NCBI GenBank assembly: GCA_003254925.1 | Contig: QANZ01017077.1 | Span: 52,048 to 116,047 of the forward strand | Origin: Chamaecrista fasciculata | Lineage: Eukaryota; Streptophyta; Magnoliopsida; Fabales; Fabaceae | Direction of reading: 5' to 3' | DNA length: 64,000 nucleotides | In this document: in pieces, positions 47,781-60,500 of the stretch | How the letters are laid out: each line of letters opens with the position of its first letter | Position numbering within the stretch: position 1 is the first letter of the stretch | The notes under the pieces: generated by a model | The model's input: the letters and a program-made list of their open reading frames with translations, nothing else | Told to the model about the DNA's origin: nothing | Database searches by the model: none | Position numbers and translations under genes: made by a program

Positions 47781-49099
47781 TTAAAGTCTATGGGACTCTT
47801 TTTGGACCTGCTTATTTATAGTATATGTGTATTTTTTTACTTCATGCTAGTGAGAGTAATGTCTAACTTTTCGAAAGAAAAACTGTAGAGCGTAAGTGTT
47901 TTATAAATACTTTGACATTATTCTATTGATGACATTAAAGGAAAATAACTTGAGTTTACCACTTATGTGGTCTACTTTTCTTTCCTTTTCATCTTTGCTC
48001 AACTCACATGTCAATGATTCAGTTACTTAGAACTCACAATTGTATAAGAAGACATAATATTATTTTATTTCAAATTTAGAGAAAGTTTTTCAAATATATT
48101 AAAAAATATATTTATAAAGAAAATGGAAAATGAATATGAAAAAGGGAAGTTATAACATCATACATATCATTGGATCGTATTTCTTGGAAGTTCCAACCCT
48201 TTTCTCTTTTGGCAATTGACAATTAACAACTCTTATTGGTATAATTGGTTTTTCCTTGCGAAGGATTAAAAAAAGCTATCATATATGTTAGAGCAAATGC
48301 TATTTGTACACATATTGTCCAAGTTAATGTTATTCTAGACACACATTATAATGAATTCTACATACATTTGGCAATCTATCAATGAGTCGACTAGACCATT
48401 TGAGAACACTAGCTTTGCCCTTTCACACAAGTTGAATCTTCAGCCTCATCTCCACCATCTTCTTTAACCATAATGTTATATTAAGACACAAACTCTAATG
48501 TTGTTGGTTAAGAGCCCAACTCTTCTATTACACAATAAGTTGGTCTCAACCTAATGCTCTTTATAAAGGTTCAGAGCATATAGATTATGGTTTTAAAGGT
48601 GAGTAGATTAAAGTTTTGTATGTGGTATGTTTCTAGTATTGTAGGTTGATTGTTTGGAGTTTGGTACGTGGACTGTATCTGGTTTTGCTGGCCGATGGTT
48701 TTTGGTTTCATGGGTGCCTTCTTTCTTATTTTGTTACTAATTGTTAGTTTTTTAAAACAATTGGCTAGACGAAGAAAGTAAAGCATATATGTTTATGGGT
48801 CATTGACAAATTGTGGGGCCACTTTACAAAACCCACAACTCAGTTAGAAAAATTGAATTGATTTTTTGTATTATTGTGAGTGGTATAAAATGTAAATTGT
48901 TCTTTTACCATAATGGAACAATGAAAAAAAAAATTCCCTTTATATCAAGCAAAAGTGATATCAATGTTTTGCTATGATCAACTTTTTTTTTTTGGACGGA
49001 ACACAAAAGGGTAAAACCAGCTAATGTGGGTGATACCAAATTGACCATAATATTTTACTTATATCACTATGATCTATTTAAGCATTCAAAAAACATAAA
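47781..49099. other. Intergenic DNA without recognisable gene
   Basis: AT-rich sequence. Short open frames here, for instance at 48571-48786, lack any family signature. Confidence 0.45.
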
Positions 49100-49660
49100 G
49101 GCTCCGTTTGGTAGCCTGTAAAGGAGTTTTACATTGTAAAACTCCACGAATTTCGAGACTTTCATGTGTTTGGTATGGTAATTTAAGCTATGTAAAGTGG
49201 ATTACAATGTAAAGGGTTTTACATTACATAGGCCATTTTTCTTTACTTCACATTTCTGATGTAATTCAAGTCTACCTAGGGAATTATGGTAGAATTCCTA
49301 ATTTGCCCCTCTCACTCTCATCCCATTTTCTCCCCCTAAGGTGGCCGGCGACAGCGGCGGCGGTTGACGGCGGCGCCGGCCACCGTGGACGGCGGCGCCG
49401 ACCACCGTGGACCACCGTGCACGGCGGCTCCGACCACCGTGGATGGCGGTGGTAGGCGGCGGTCTGGTGGTGGTTGTGGGAAGGGCATTTTTGTCATTTT
49501 TTTCTATATCTATTTTACTTTCCCTCCCCTACCTTTTTATACCAAACACTTTCAATTTTTACCTACTTTACATTCCCTCAACTACTTTTCCTTTCCCTCA
49601 CAATTTTTCCCTTGTAAAACCCTTTCCTTTACATCCCAAAAACCATACCAAACGGACCCA
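49100..49660. mobile_element. Tourist/Harbinger-like MITE with GC-rich core
   Basis: The terminal inverted repeats are ggctccgtttggta (49100) and gggtccgtttggta (read inward from 49660). Each side has AAA, a possible 3-bp target duplication. Subterminal inverted blocks (ttttacattgtaaaac and ccttgtaaaaccctttcc) follow. The core at 49340-49480 is made of ggcggcg/accaccgtgg repeats that keep an open frame by composition only. Confidence 0.65.
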
Positions 49661-50310
49661 AAGTTTTTTTCAGCAAGTAAATTTGAGTTTAGTAATTCAA
49701 AATAAGCATAAGGTAATTAGTTTAATTGTGAATTATTGAATAAAAATTTGTTTTGTCCAATGAATTACTTGTATTACTAGCTTAATTGAGTTGGATTAAG
49801 AATTTGGTCTTTGCATCATTTAAAATGAATCGTTGTACCATTTTATTACTAACAACGATGTGTAAAATTTTTTATTTTCTAACTTACATTATTTTCAATA
49901 AGTTGAATAATTCTTTAGAAATCACATTAGTATTTTTCTTTGGCTAGATTGATTAAACAAACATCAACAAGATTACAAGAGTTATTTAAAGCATAAGCGG
50001 TTTGTCTCGTACATAGTGATAAACTCAATTTGAATCATTGCTGGAAGAGTTGACACAACCATATGCCCCCATAAGTGCCTCAAGTTTGATAGGGGTGAGA
50101 ACGAAGCAGGCTCAAACAGGTTCAATCGGGTTGACCGAGTGGGGATGTTAACTAGCAGGTGACACATTCTAAACCCAACCCTGTTATCATCTTGTCCAAC
50201 TGGATGATGTGGTAAATCGAGTTTAGGTGGGTTCGGGTGAGTTGATCATGTTTAATAAATATATTTTAAAAAAGTATAAATTAAAATAATAATTTGATTA
50301 AATTAGTTAA
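49661..50310. other. Intergenic DNA without recognisable gene
   Basis: A gcgggt/gggttg-rich scrap at 50100-50240 resembles hAT-type ends but is too decayed to bound. No gene is seen. Confidence 0.4.
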
Positions 50311-50772
50311 AAATATATATTATTCATGAAAAAATAAAATAAAAAGATTATAATATTTTTAATGTGAAGAATAATTAAGTAAATTAATATATTTCTATAT
50401 ATAATATATATACTTAAACATTATATATTACGTTATATATAATAGAGTATGATATTAATTATATGAATATTGTGTATCAAAAATTCATACTTAATCAGTT
50501 ATCATATTAAAAATTATATAAAAATAAGCATAATATATATATACACACTTAATAATTCTAAATAAAAATCCATATTTTTTGGATAATATTGATATAATGT
50601 AAAAAGAATATAAAAATATGATGATTAGGTGGGGTTGGGAGAGGGTCAAACTGCATAACCTAATGCAGTTGACTTGTTTTTTCATTTTTGTGAAGATGGA
50701 AGATGAATGAAGCCGTTCAAGAAACCTAATTTGATTGAACCCTACAATTTTTGAATAAGTTCGGTTGGGTTT

Positions 50773-53255
50773 TGTCACGACCCCCTTTGTGGGAGCACAT
50801 GACCAACATGGACATGGGCCCATCCCATGTCGTAAGCTTACCCTCTGATAATTTATAACAATCAGCACAACATAATCTTGATAAATCATAATATATCTAT
50901 ATATATATATCTTCAATACTTGGACACTATAACCTCAGTGTTCACATATATAATAGTTATTAATCCAAAGTATTATCGAATCAATATAAATATCATTTCG
51001 AAGTAATCAAACAAAATATGAAATTAATCAATCTCTCTCATAATAAACGAGTTACACAAAATAATAAAATACATCTATCAATCCCCTCCCTAAGAACTAG
51101 TGGAGCTGAATGAAATACCCAAATTAAATAAACGATGACGCGGGCTCTTGATTGATTTCTTCTATAGCTAAAATAGTGACTTGACCTAAATCTGTATCTA
51201 GAAAATTTATACGAGGGGTGACTCATAACTCAGTGAGCAACTAACCCATTCTAGTCATGGTGTAAGACACCACCATGTAGGGAGAGGGGTCACCAACAAT
51301 GCCAACATTCATCAACAACAAATAATTTATAATAACATCCATTTAACCAAATAATCCAACATATGCAACGATTAAAACATAAATTAAATAACAAGATTTA
51401 AGCGATTCAACTAGAGGTAACTAGTGAACTTAAAAATATAAATAAAATATAAGAACAGCTACGGGTTTAAGAAAACCTTACGGCATAAAGGAGTTTTAAA
51501 GAAAAACATGCTTCAAGGATTCATTTAAGATAATAAAGTTTGAATAAAATTTAGTAAGGAATGTGACAAGATTAGCTTCCAACTTTTGTTAAAGTAAAAT
51601 TTGGACATGAGATCAAGTGATGATATCAGCTTTCAAAACTCCTTTGAAGAATCAAAAGTTTGATAGGACAAAGTATTTAAATCTTTCCATGAGGTATAAC
51701 TCATAACGATTCCACAATTAAGTTCTTTAGGATCATTGAGTGAAAGAAAGACTCATTAGTGATTTAAAAACTAAGTAAAATATTATGATGTTAGGTATAT
51801 AAATCTCTTTTCAATCATACATGTAGAAATAATGAAAATCAAGTAGCCTTGGATAAGTTATTTTAAACAAAAGCAATATAGTAAAAAGAAATGGTTACAT
51901 GAAATTCCAAATTGAAGTGAAACATTGTTTTGTTCAAACATGAATTTATATAAAATATGAACGATGATTACATCAATAGAATCTACTTATAGAGTAGCCA
52001 ACAACATAATAATAATCTAATTGATACCATCCCAATCATCGAGGATAACAACCACATTTAGTGTCACTTGCAGCAGTATGTAACATAAGCACTTATTATA
52101 CTACTCTTTCCTAAACCCACATAAAATCATCCTAATTGAGAAACTTTCAAGAGGTTTGGGTATCAATTTGAGAGCTTTAGCAAGTGTTTCAAAATTCATA
52201 TGTTCAAAATTTTACTAATAAACTTCAAAGTCAAGAACATAAGCACATTCTCATAAACTTACATATTCTTTCTTTCATGTTAAACTTAAATATGTTGATT
52301 ACCACAATAAAAGCTCAACATTAATGTTTCAAAACTCCCCACAAATCCCATGAATTCCATTTAGTTTAAAAAAAATCATCAAACTCATACTTAGGGACCA
52401 AAATGCAACTTTAAAGTGTTAAGCATAATAACCAATAGTTTCAAAATTCTCTTTCTAAATTCAAATCAATGCATTAGAACTCATTGTAATTGTCCATTAA
52501 ACTCAATCAAATTATGTCAAAATCCCCAATTCAATTTTAGCCCTAAATCTTATCGGGTCCCTATATTCATGAATGTGGAGTCCCTAAATTTCACAAATAC
52601 TGAACAATATGGAGTGACGAGGGAAATGCGAGTCAACATGGAGAGAAATGACATCAAGCTTTAATTAATGTTTTCAAAGGATGAAAATACAACAGTAAAT
52701 TCATATTCAACCAAAAGAATCAGCATGAAAAATGCAAGGTAGAGAAGAGAGGAATATAGAAGAGAAGGAAGGGAAGTGACTCAAGAACTGGAATTTATGG
52801 TAATGCCCCAATATCATTGGATTCTTTCAAAGCAGTCCATAAAAGTTTGAAAGTTTAGAAATAGAGTTTCTAGGCAAAATTTATATGATTGGTTTCGTTT
52901 CAAAGAGTAGATTCTAAATATGCAATTTATTTTTGAAATATTTATCTCTAACATATTTCAGTTCTTATTCGAAAGTGTTTTAACGCAATGTCAAAATAAA
53001 ATGTCAGATAAAATTATAAATTCAGTTTACTCTCAAATTTTTACCCCAAGCCAAATAAAATATGAGAATCTCAAGTACAACAATTAAAATTCTAAATTAT
53101 CGAGTTCCCTAATTTTTTAAAAATTCTAATAAAAGAAAAAAAACCTCTTAATACTAGATTAAAATTAGTTTAAAATTCTGTCTAAAATTCTAAATATCAC
53201 TAATTCTATTTCTCAACACCAAAAAAATAATGTTTAAAACTTTGGGATTTTCACA
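50773..53255 (-). mobile_element. Probable gypsy solo LTR, about 2.5 kb
   Basis: It starts tgtcacgaccccc and ends gggattttcaca, so on the minus strand it runs TGTGAAAATCCC to GGGGGTCGTGACA, a usual gypsy LTR form. Its 52050-53050 part aligns with 37600-38890, the Tekay-like LTR. It interrupts a segment that is continuous at 47015-47300, which shows it is an insertion. The flanks ggttt and aaaat do not match, so the exact ends or a later deletion remain open. No internal genes are present. Confidence 0.6.
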
Positions 53256-54561
53256 AAAATGATGAAAGACACATTTCCTTAAAACTAAATAAATTTCAAT
53301 GCGCAATGTTCTTATTTTCAATATCATAGTTTGGGCCCAAATATTGAGGAGTTTGTAAATTGCAGTATAGTTCTTAATGTAACCAAAAAATTATCTTTTT
53401 TATTAAATCTAAAATTACTCTATAATCTATCTAAAAAAATTTAGTTCATCAAGTTTTTGTATCTACTTTATATTGATATATTTTTTACTTTTAATAAAAC
53501 AAAAACCTTGAGTTTTGCACATTTCATTTATTCTTATATAATAATTGCGTGATTTTTTTTTGGTAAAATTCTAATTACTTATTCTTTTGCAAAAAAATTT
53601 TCAATGGTTAAAGTCTTGGGGACTCTTATTTAAGGACCCATTTATTACATCAAGGCTAGGAGGCAATAGAAATCGATTACTGAGATGCATTGAAAATCAA
53701 TGATTAAGATTGTGTCACATCAACATTTTCTGTTAAAATTGACGGAACAAAACAACAAGTACCTTAACTGTTTAATGACGAAAAGCTTAGGTCACTAAGT
53801 GAAACTGGAAAAACCACATAGCACCGATGTGAGAATCAGACATACCATAGGTGTTTAATCTATAATTTACCCTAAAATAAAACTTCTAATAATGTCTTAA
53901 ACGCTGTCTTAAATTTTTAATTTCTTTATGAAAGTTCTAACATTCTTTGCAATTGGGGAAATCAGTTTCACTTATGATGGTGCCACTTTATATTCTCACA
54001 ATTCAATAATCCAGATTTTTGGATTCTTACAATCAAGATACTGAAAATTTGTTATGCAATTGAGCTCATTTGGGGATTTTGGACCTAATAATACAAAAGA
54101 ATAATACTTTTAAACCATACATACTCTTGTTAATGAGGCCAAAAAAAAAGACATACTCTTGTTAACCTTTAAGAAAAAGTAAGCATGATCACCATGTTTC
54201 TATAGTAAAATAGGAATGTTACAAAGAAGATTAGCATGGATTGGGAAAATCGTTTGGTTTTATGAAACTCTGTGCTATTACTCGAATTCGTGGTCAATCT
54301 TATTTCCGATAGGAACAGTTGACAATTTATGGATCAATCCCTCTTGTACCAAAGATCTTATCATTTTCTCAAGTAACTGAAATTACATATACTTTTCCAT
54401 TTCAATTCAAGAGTTCTTATGTGTTGTCACGTCCCTTCAAGACATCAGAAAATGGACAAAATCATTTTCTTAGCAACACATACAAGATTCGTCACCACAA
54501 CAAGGATAATGGTACCCGGCAAGATAACACGCACAGATCACCACGCTTCTATTCTTATTCT
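53256..54561. other. Flank of duplicated segment and 3' side of the resistance gene
   Basis: 53340-53600 is the continuation of the duplicated segment seen at 47250-47420. 54200-54561 lies directly 3' of the resistance gene and probably includes its 3' untranslated region. No other gene is seen. Confidence 0.45.
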
Positions 54562-57500
54562 TCAATCTTCCTTCACTATGATGAAACTAAACCAACCACC
54601 ATTGAAGTTACCAATTCTGGTGATGTATGAATCACTCTGATTCAAGTCTTGACTGAAATGGATATCACAAATGCTTGGAAATTCATCCATTGAGAAGGTA
54701 ACATCTATTATAGGTGGAAGGCTTGAGCAATGAGATTCAACAAGTGATTTCAAAGATGAAAGGCCAGGAATGACCCTATTCTCTTGTACTCTCACAATAT
54801 CACTTTCTTGAAATGACAATTCTGTTAACAGTGACCAGCTAGTGATGTTTTCAGGAACTTTTGACATAGAAATAGAGCCACATATGCAATATTCACCATC
54901 AAGATCTGTTGAGTTTTCAGGTCTCAATCCCATGTTTACTTCTCTTTCAGTTCCTTTCATGCATTTCTCCACAAAACCCGTTTCGTCCATCGACAGTATC
55001 GATGTTCTATCCAACAAGATCAAAGTTGTGACTTCCTTTTTAAGAATGGGGACACCATGATCATAATTGTGTTGAAGATGAAGTGAATAATGGCTGCTCG
55101 AACCCTCAAACTTCGTCGGTGACGGAATATTTAAACAACGAAGTTTTCCGACAAATGGAAGCAAAGACGACAAACTTTGTCCATCAGAAAACACTCTGAA
55201 TGGCACTGTATCTGCTTTGAATTTGATTCTGCAGATTCTGCCATCATCATATAAGCTAAAGCTTATAGTCACTTTAGTGAATGTCATCTTTTTAAGATCA
55301 AAATATATGTAAACACCCACTATAGTCTTTAGGCTTCCTTGATGAACATTGGAACCAAGGTCTACATACCTCAGTTTGTGGCAACCATTGAAATCTAAAC
55401 ACTCAAGATTGATTGGGACACTTGAAGAATGAATTTGAACCAAATTTTCACAGCCACCAATATTAATATTTTGAATATTTGGCATCTGAGAGAGATCTGG
55501 CAGTTCAATGAGATGTTTACATCCTCTCAGGTCAATCTCTGTCAATCTTGGAAAATACTGTAACAAATAGGATTAAAAACTTAATTCAGTTTGAAATTTT
55601 CTTGTATTGGGATGTACAAGTTTATCAAATGTTTTCATATGTTGACAAGAAGTTAACTTTTTTATAAGTTTAGTATTTTGTGAAGTACGCCTTGTGGTTA
55701 TGGGTTAGCCACATATCCACACAGGTCAAATACTCATTTTGATCCTCAAATTATGGGATAAGTTTCATTTTGGCCCCAAATCTATTTTTTGTTTCGTTTT
55801 GATCCTCAAACTTTCAAGTTTGTTCCATTTTGGTCCCCAATAAATATGATTTCATATGATTTTTTGTCGTTATTTCTAACTTGGACAATTGAGATGGACT
55901 ACTTCTTTCTCATATGTGTCATAATAAGTGAGTTAACAAAGAGAGAAAGAAAAATTTTCATTCTTAGTCACAAATTGGAAATAAATTTTTTGTTGATTTT
56001 TATCTTTAATTTTTGACTAAGAATGAAAATTTTTATTTCTTTCTTTATCAACTCACTCATTAAGATGCTGGCCAAAAAATAAAAAAACTCACTCATTAAG
56101 ACACATATGAGAGATTAATAGTTTATCTCAACCGTGTAGATTATAAATGATTGCAGAAACCCAACAAAATCAGATTTTGAGGAAAAATATTTAGGACCAA
56201 AATGAAACTTACCCCATAGTTTGAGTACCAAAATGAGGTTTTAACATATCCACACATAGTCACACATATATAGGCAAAACTACTTTTGGTACCCCAAAAG
56301 TTTGATATCAATTTCAGTTATACCGCCAAAGTTTTTTGGGTCAATTGTATCCCTAATTTTTTTCTTTTTTGTGTCAATTATATCCCCAATTTTCAGCTAC
56401 AATTGACTTAAATGTGAAAAATTTGGGGTATAATTGACTCAAATGTGAAATATTAAGGATACAATTGACCCGGAAAACCTTTGGGAGTACAACTGAAATT
56501 GACTTAACACTTTTGAGGTACCAAAAGTATTTTTGCCTTTATATATAGTTCTCTTATGGGGTAACAACTAGAAAAAGAGCAACAAGATTGATATATATAT
56601 ATAATACCTGATTTCTATCCCAAAGCTTTTCCACTTTACTATATGCCAATGTAAGACATTCAAGATTGTTGTGTAGCTGCAGAGAAGATATCCATGACAG
56701 ATATTGTAAAGGGCATTGCTGCCAACACAAGTTCACTTTCATCAACTTGCTGCAACCATCTAAGTACACACGCTCCAGATTGGAGAGTACAGTTGAAGAA
56801 TAAACTTCAAGCAAGCTTGAACAACCTGTAAGATCTATGGATTCGATATTCGGTGCTTGAGAGAGATCCGGCAATCGAATGAGGTACTTGGATCCTCTAA
56901 GACGGATTATTTTTAAACTCGGAAGATCCTATAATAGAAAGCATGCAACTAATTAGACCTATGAAACACAGACACTAACACGGACACGAGACACAATATG
57001 AGTACACACAAGGACACAGTGTTTGACACATTAATACTTCATTCATGCTTCATAGACGGAGTATTTTTAAATTCGGAAGATCCTGTAATAGAAACCATGC
57101 AACTACACCTATGAAATACAGACACTAACATGGACATGAGACACGATATGAGTAAAGACACAGACACACATTAATACTTTATCAAAATGAAGTGTCTATG
57201 CTATTATCTTAAATTTGGAAGATCCTGTAGTAATAGAAAGCATGCAACTGCTCAAACAGATGGAAAAGCATTCTTTGAAGTACATAATTGACTTGAAGAG
57301 TTTAGCAAGAGCAACATGAGAAAAGTAATTTTTTCTGTGATATTTATATCCTAAGAATGTAAATATATGAATGGTTAAAACCTCGTTTCGGTGATCAAAT
57401 CATGGGGTAAGTTTTATTTTGGTTATCAAACTTTCACATTTGTTCCGTTTAAGTCCCCAAAATGTAATTTAGTCGGGTTTTCACCATTATTTATAATCTG

Positions 57501-60500
57501 GATAGTTGAGATAGGTCATTTCTCTCTCATATATATGTGTCTTATTAATGAGTTGACAAATAGAGAAAGGAAAAAAATTATTCTTAGTCATAAATTAGAG
57601 ATAAAAATCAACCACAAATTTATTTCCAATTTGTGACTAAGAATGAAAATTTTTCTTTCTCTCTTTGCTAACTCACTTATTAGGACACATATGAGAGAAA
57701 AATGATTCATCCCAACTGTTTTGGTTAGAAATAAAAGCATAAATCATATGAAATCTCATTTTTGGGACCAAAATGAGACAAATTAAATGTGAAAGTTTGA
57801 GGACCAAAACGAAACAAAAAATAGTTTCAGGACAAAAATGAACTTACCTCGTAGTTTGAGGACCAAAATCAGTATTGATCTATATGAATTAAGATACATA
57901 AAAATCTTGGGTTCAAGTAAACAATACCTGTGGTTCATCCCAAAGTTGCTCTAGCTTACTTTCACAGAATGAAAGATGAGCAAGTTTCTTCCAACAATAA
58001 GAGGTCAATGGTAGTGATTTTAAAGGACAATAGTACCAAAATAGTCTCTCTAACTGGTCACAATGGTTCAAAATCTCAGCACTACTCACATTGGTACACA
58101 TATCTAACACTAAAACAGTGAGCTTAGCAAGAGGTACTGAGGAATTAATTTGATGCAAATTTTCACAACCAACAAGCATTAGTTCTTCGATATTTGGAAC
58201 TTGAGAGAGATTTGGGAGTTCCTCAAGGAGCTTAGAGCACCAGAGGTCAATGGATTTTAAATTTGGAAAATTCTGCAGCAGAAAGCCAGAAAGGATTCCA
58301 AATTCAGAAAACTAACCATAAAAGAGAAACTTTGTTATAACTTTCAAAGTGAACAGCACGAGAACAACAAAATAACTAGGTCAAATACTCATTTTGGTCC
58401 TGAAACTATGAGGTAAGTTTCATTTTGGTCCTAAAACTATGGGGTAACTTTTACATTTGTTCCGTTTTGATCCCCAAAATGTAACTTCATATGCTTTCTA
58501 ACGTTATTTCTGACCTAAACAATTGAGATGGATCATTTCTCTCCCATATGTGTCATAATAAATGAGTTGATAAAGAAAGAATTTTTTTTTTTTCTTAATC
58601 ACAAGTTATAGATAAATTTTTAGATGATTTTTATCTTTAATTTGTGACTAAGAATGAAAATTTTCTCTCTCTTTATCAACTCACTTAATAAGATACATAT
58701 GAGAGAGAAATAGTCCATTTCAATTGTTCAGGTTATAAATAACAAAAAATCCGATGAAATCATATTTTGGCAACCAAAACGGAATACGAAATAGTTTTAA
58801 GACCAAAATGAAACTTACCCAATAGTCTGAGGACTAAAATGAGTATTTGACTAAATAATTAAGAATACATACTTGATCATCTTTCCAAAGTTGTCGGAGA
58901 TGACTATATGACATCTCGAGTTTCACAAGATTATCTGCACAAAAACTCAAAGGCACAGATGGTTGAGGGTAATCTATCCAACGGAGAATTCTTAATTCCT
59001 CAGGAAGAAAATCAAGAACTTCAGATATATGAACTTCTGAAGGCTTTTCTTCATCATACTTGTAAAAATCAAGGAATTTCAGATTGTACATTTTCTGAAA
59101 AGTATCAGCTTTTACAAAAGTCTTTTTGATCTTGCCCACATCAAGAGATAAACCTCGGATTGTCTTACTCCCCTGCCAAGCAAATCAAGGAAAGAAGTTA
59201 ATATAAATGAAAAACCAGCTAGCCAAAAACATTATGTAAAAATGAGTAAACTAACAATTTGGCCGTTGAAAAGTTACTGAGCTAACAACTCAGTCCCTAA
59301 AAAATTAAAATACATAGTCCTTAATAGATCAAAACGGTATATTCTTTAATCCTCGAAAGATCAAAACGGTATATTAATTAGTCCTTCTTATGGACTAAAT
59401 AGTATACTGTTTTAATCTTTTAGAGATTAAACTGTGTATTTCAATCTTTTAAGAATTGAGTTGTCAGCTCGTAATCTTTCCGGGATCAAATTATTAGTTT
59501 ACATTATGAAAATTAAATGAATGTTGTTCATGCTCTGATTTAGTCTACTCTTTCCCTAACAATACTTGGCTTTTTTCGTCCCAAAAAAGATAATGAGCTT
59601 TTTATCCTCAGTAATAACAACTAAATTTCAGTTTCATATAATTTTGTCCTCAGTGGATATATATTACCATTTACAGTTCAAACCTCATTTTGGTCATAAA
59701 ATTGTGGGGTGAATTTCATTTTTGGTCCTAAAATTATTTTTTGTTCCANACTCGGTAATAACAACTAAATTTCAGTTTCATATAATTTTGTCCTCAGTGG
59801 ATATATATTACCATTTACAGTTCAAACCTCATTTTGGTCATAAAATTGTGGGGTGAATTTCATTTTTGGTCCTAAAATTATTTTTTGTTCCATATTGGTC
59901 CTCAAACTTTTACATTTGTTTTGTTTTGATCCGCAAAATGTGATTTCGTCAAAATGGAAGGAAAAATTGTTTTAGGACCAAAATGAAACTTAGCTCATAG
60001 TTTGAGGACCAAAATGAGAATTTGGCCTTTAATTTTCAACAATAAAACTTTAGAAGACAGAGACCATGAAATTTAAAATAAATTGACTATTACCTCGTTG
60101 TTTCTGAGAAAATGATAAATATCCTTATCCTTCCATAGATGAATGAGTTTTCCAACCTCATTATATTCTTGGCAAGCAATTTTTTTACCCATAGCCTCTA
60201 CTAAATCATGCATCATAATTTTACCATTTTGATCAGCTGAAATGAGAGACCTATCCTTGAGAACGCTTATCACAATCTTTGTGGAGAAATCATAATAGTT
60301 TTGTATAGATTCTTCATGAAGCTCATTTCTTTCCCCAAAGAAGCATGCCATGTCAAGAAATATACTCTTTTGTTTGTCACTTAGTCCATCAAAACTCAAT
60401 CTTAATACATTAAAAATGTCATCATTTGGAGCATGTTTTAGATCTTCAAGAGCACTTTCCCACTCTTCCTTTTTCCTACCATATAGAAAGCAACCCAAAA

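Noticed and set aside
50773-53255. Target duplication for the gypsy LTR
   Set aside because: The five bases before tgtcacg (ggttt) and after ttcaca (aaaat) differ. The LTR call rests on its ends and on the empty paralogous site, not on a duplication.
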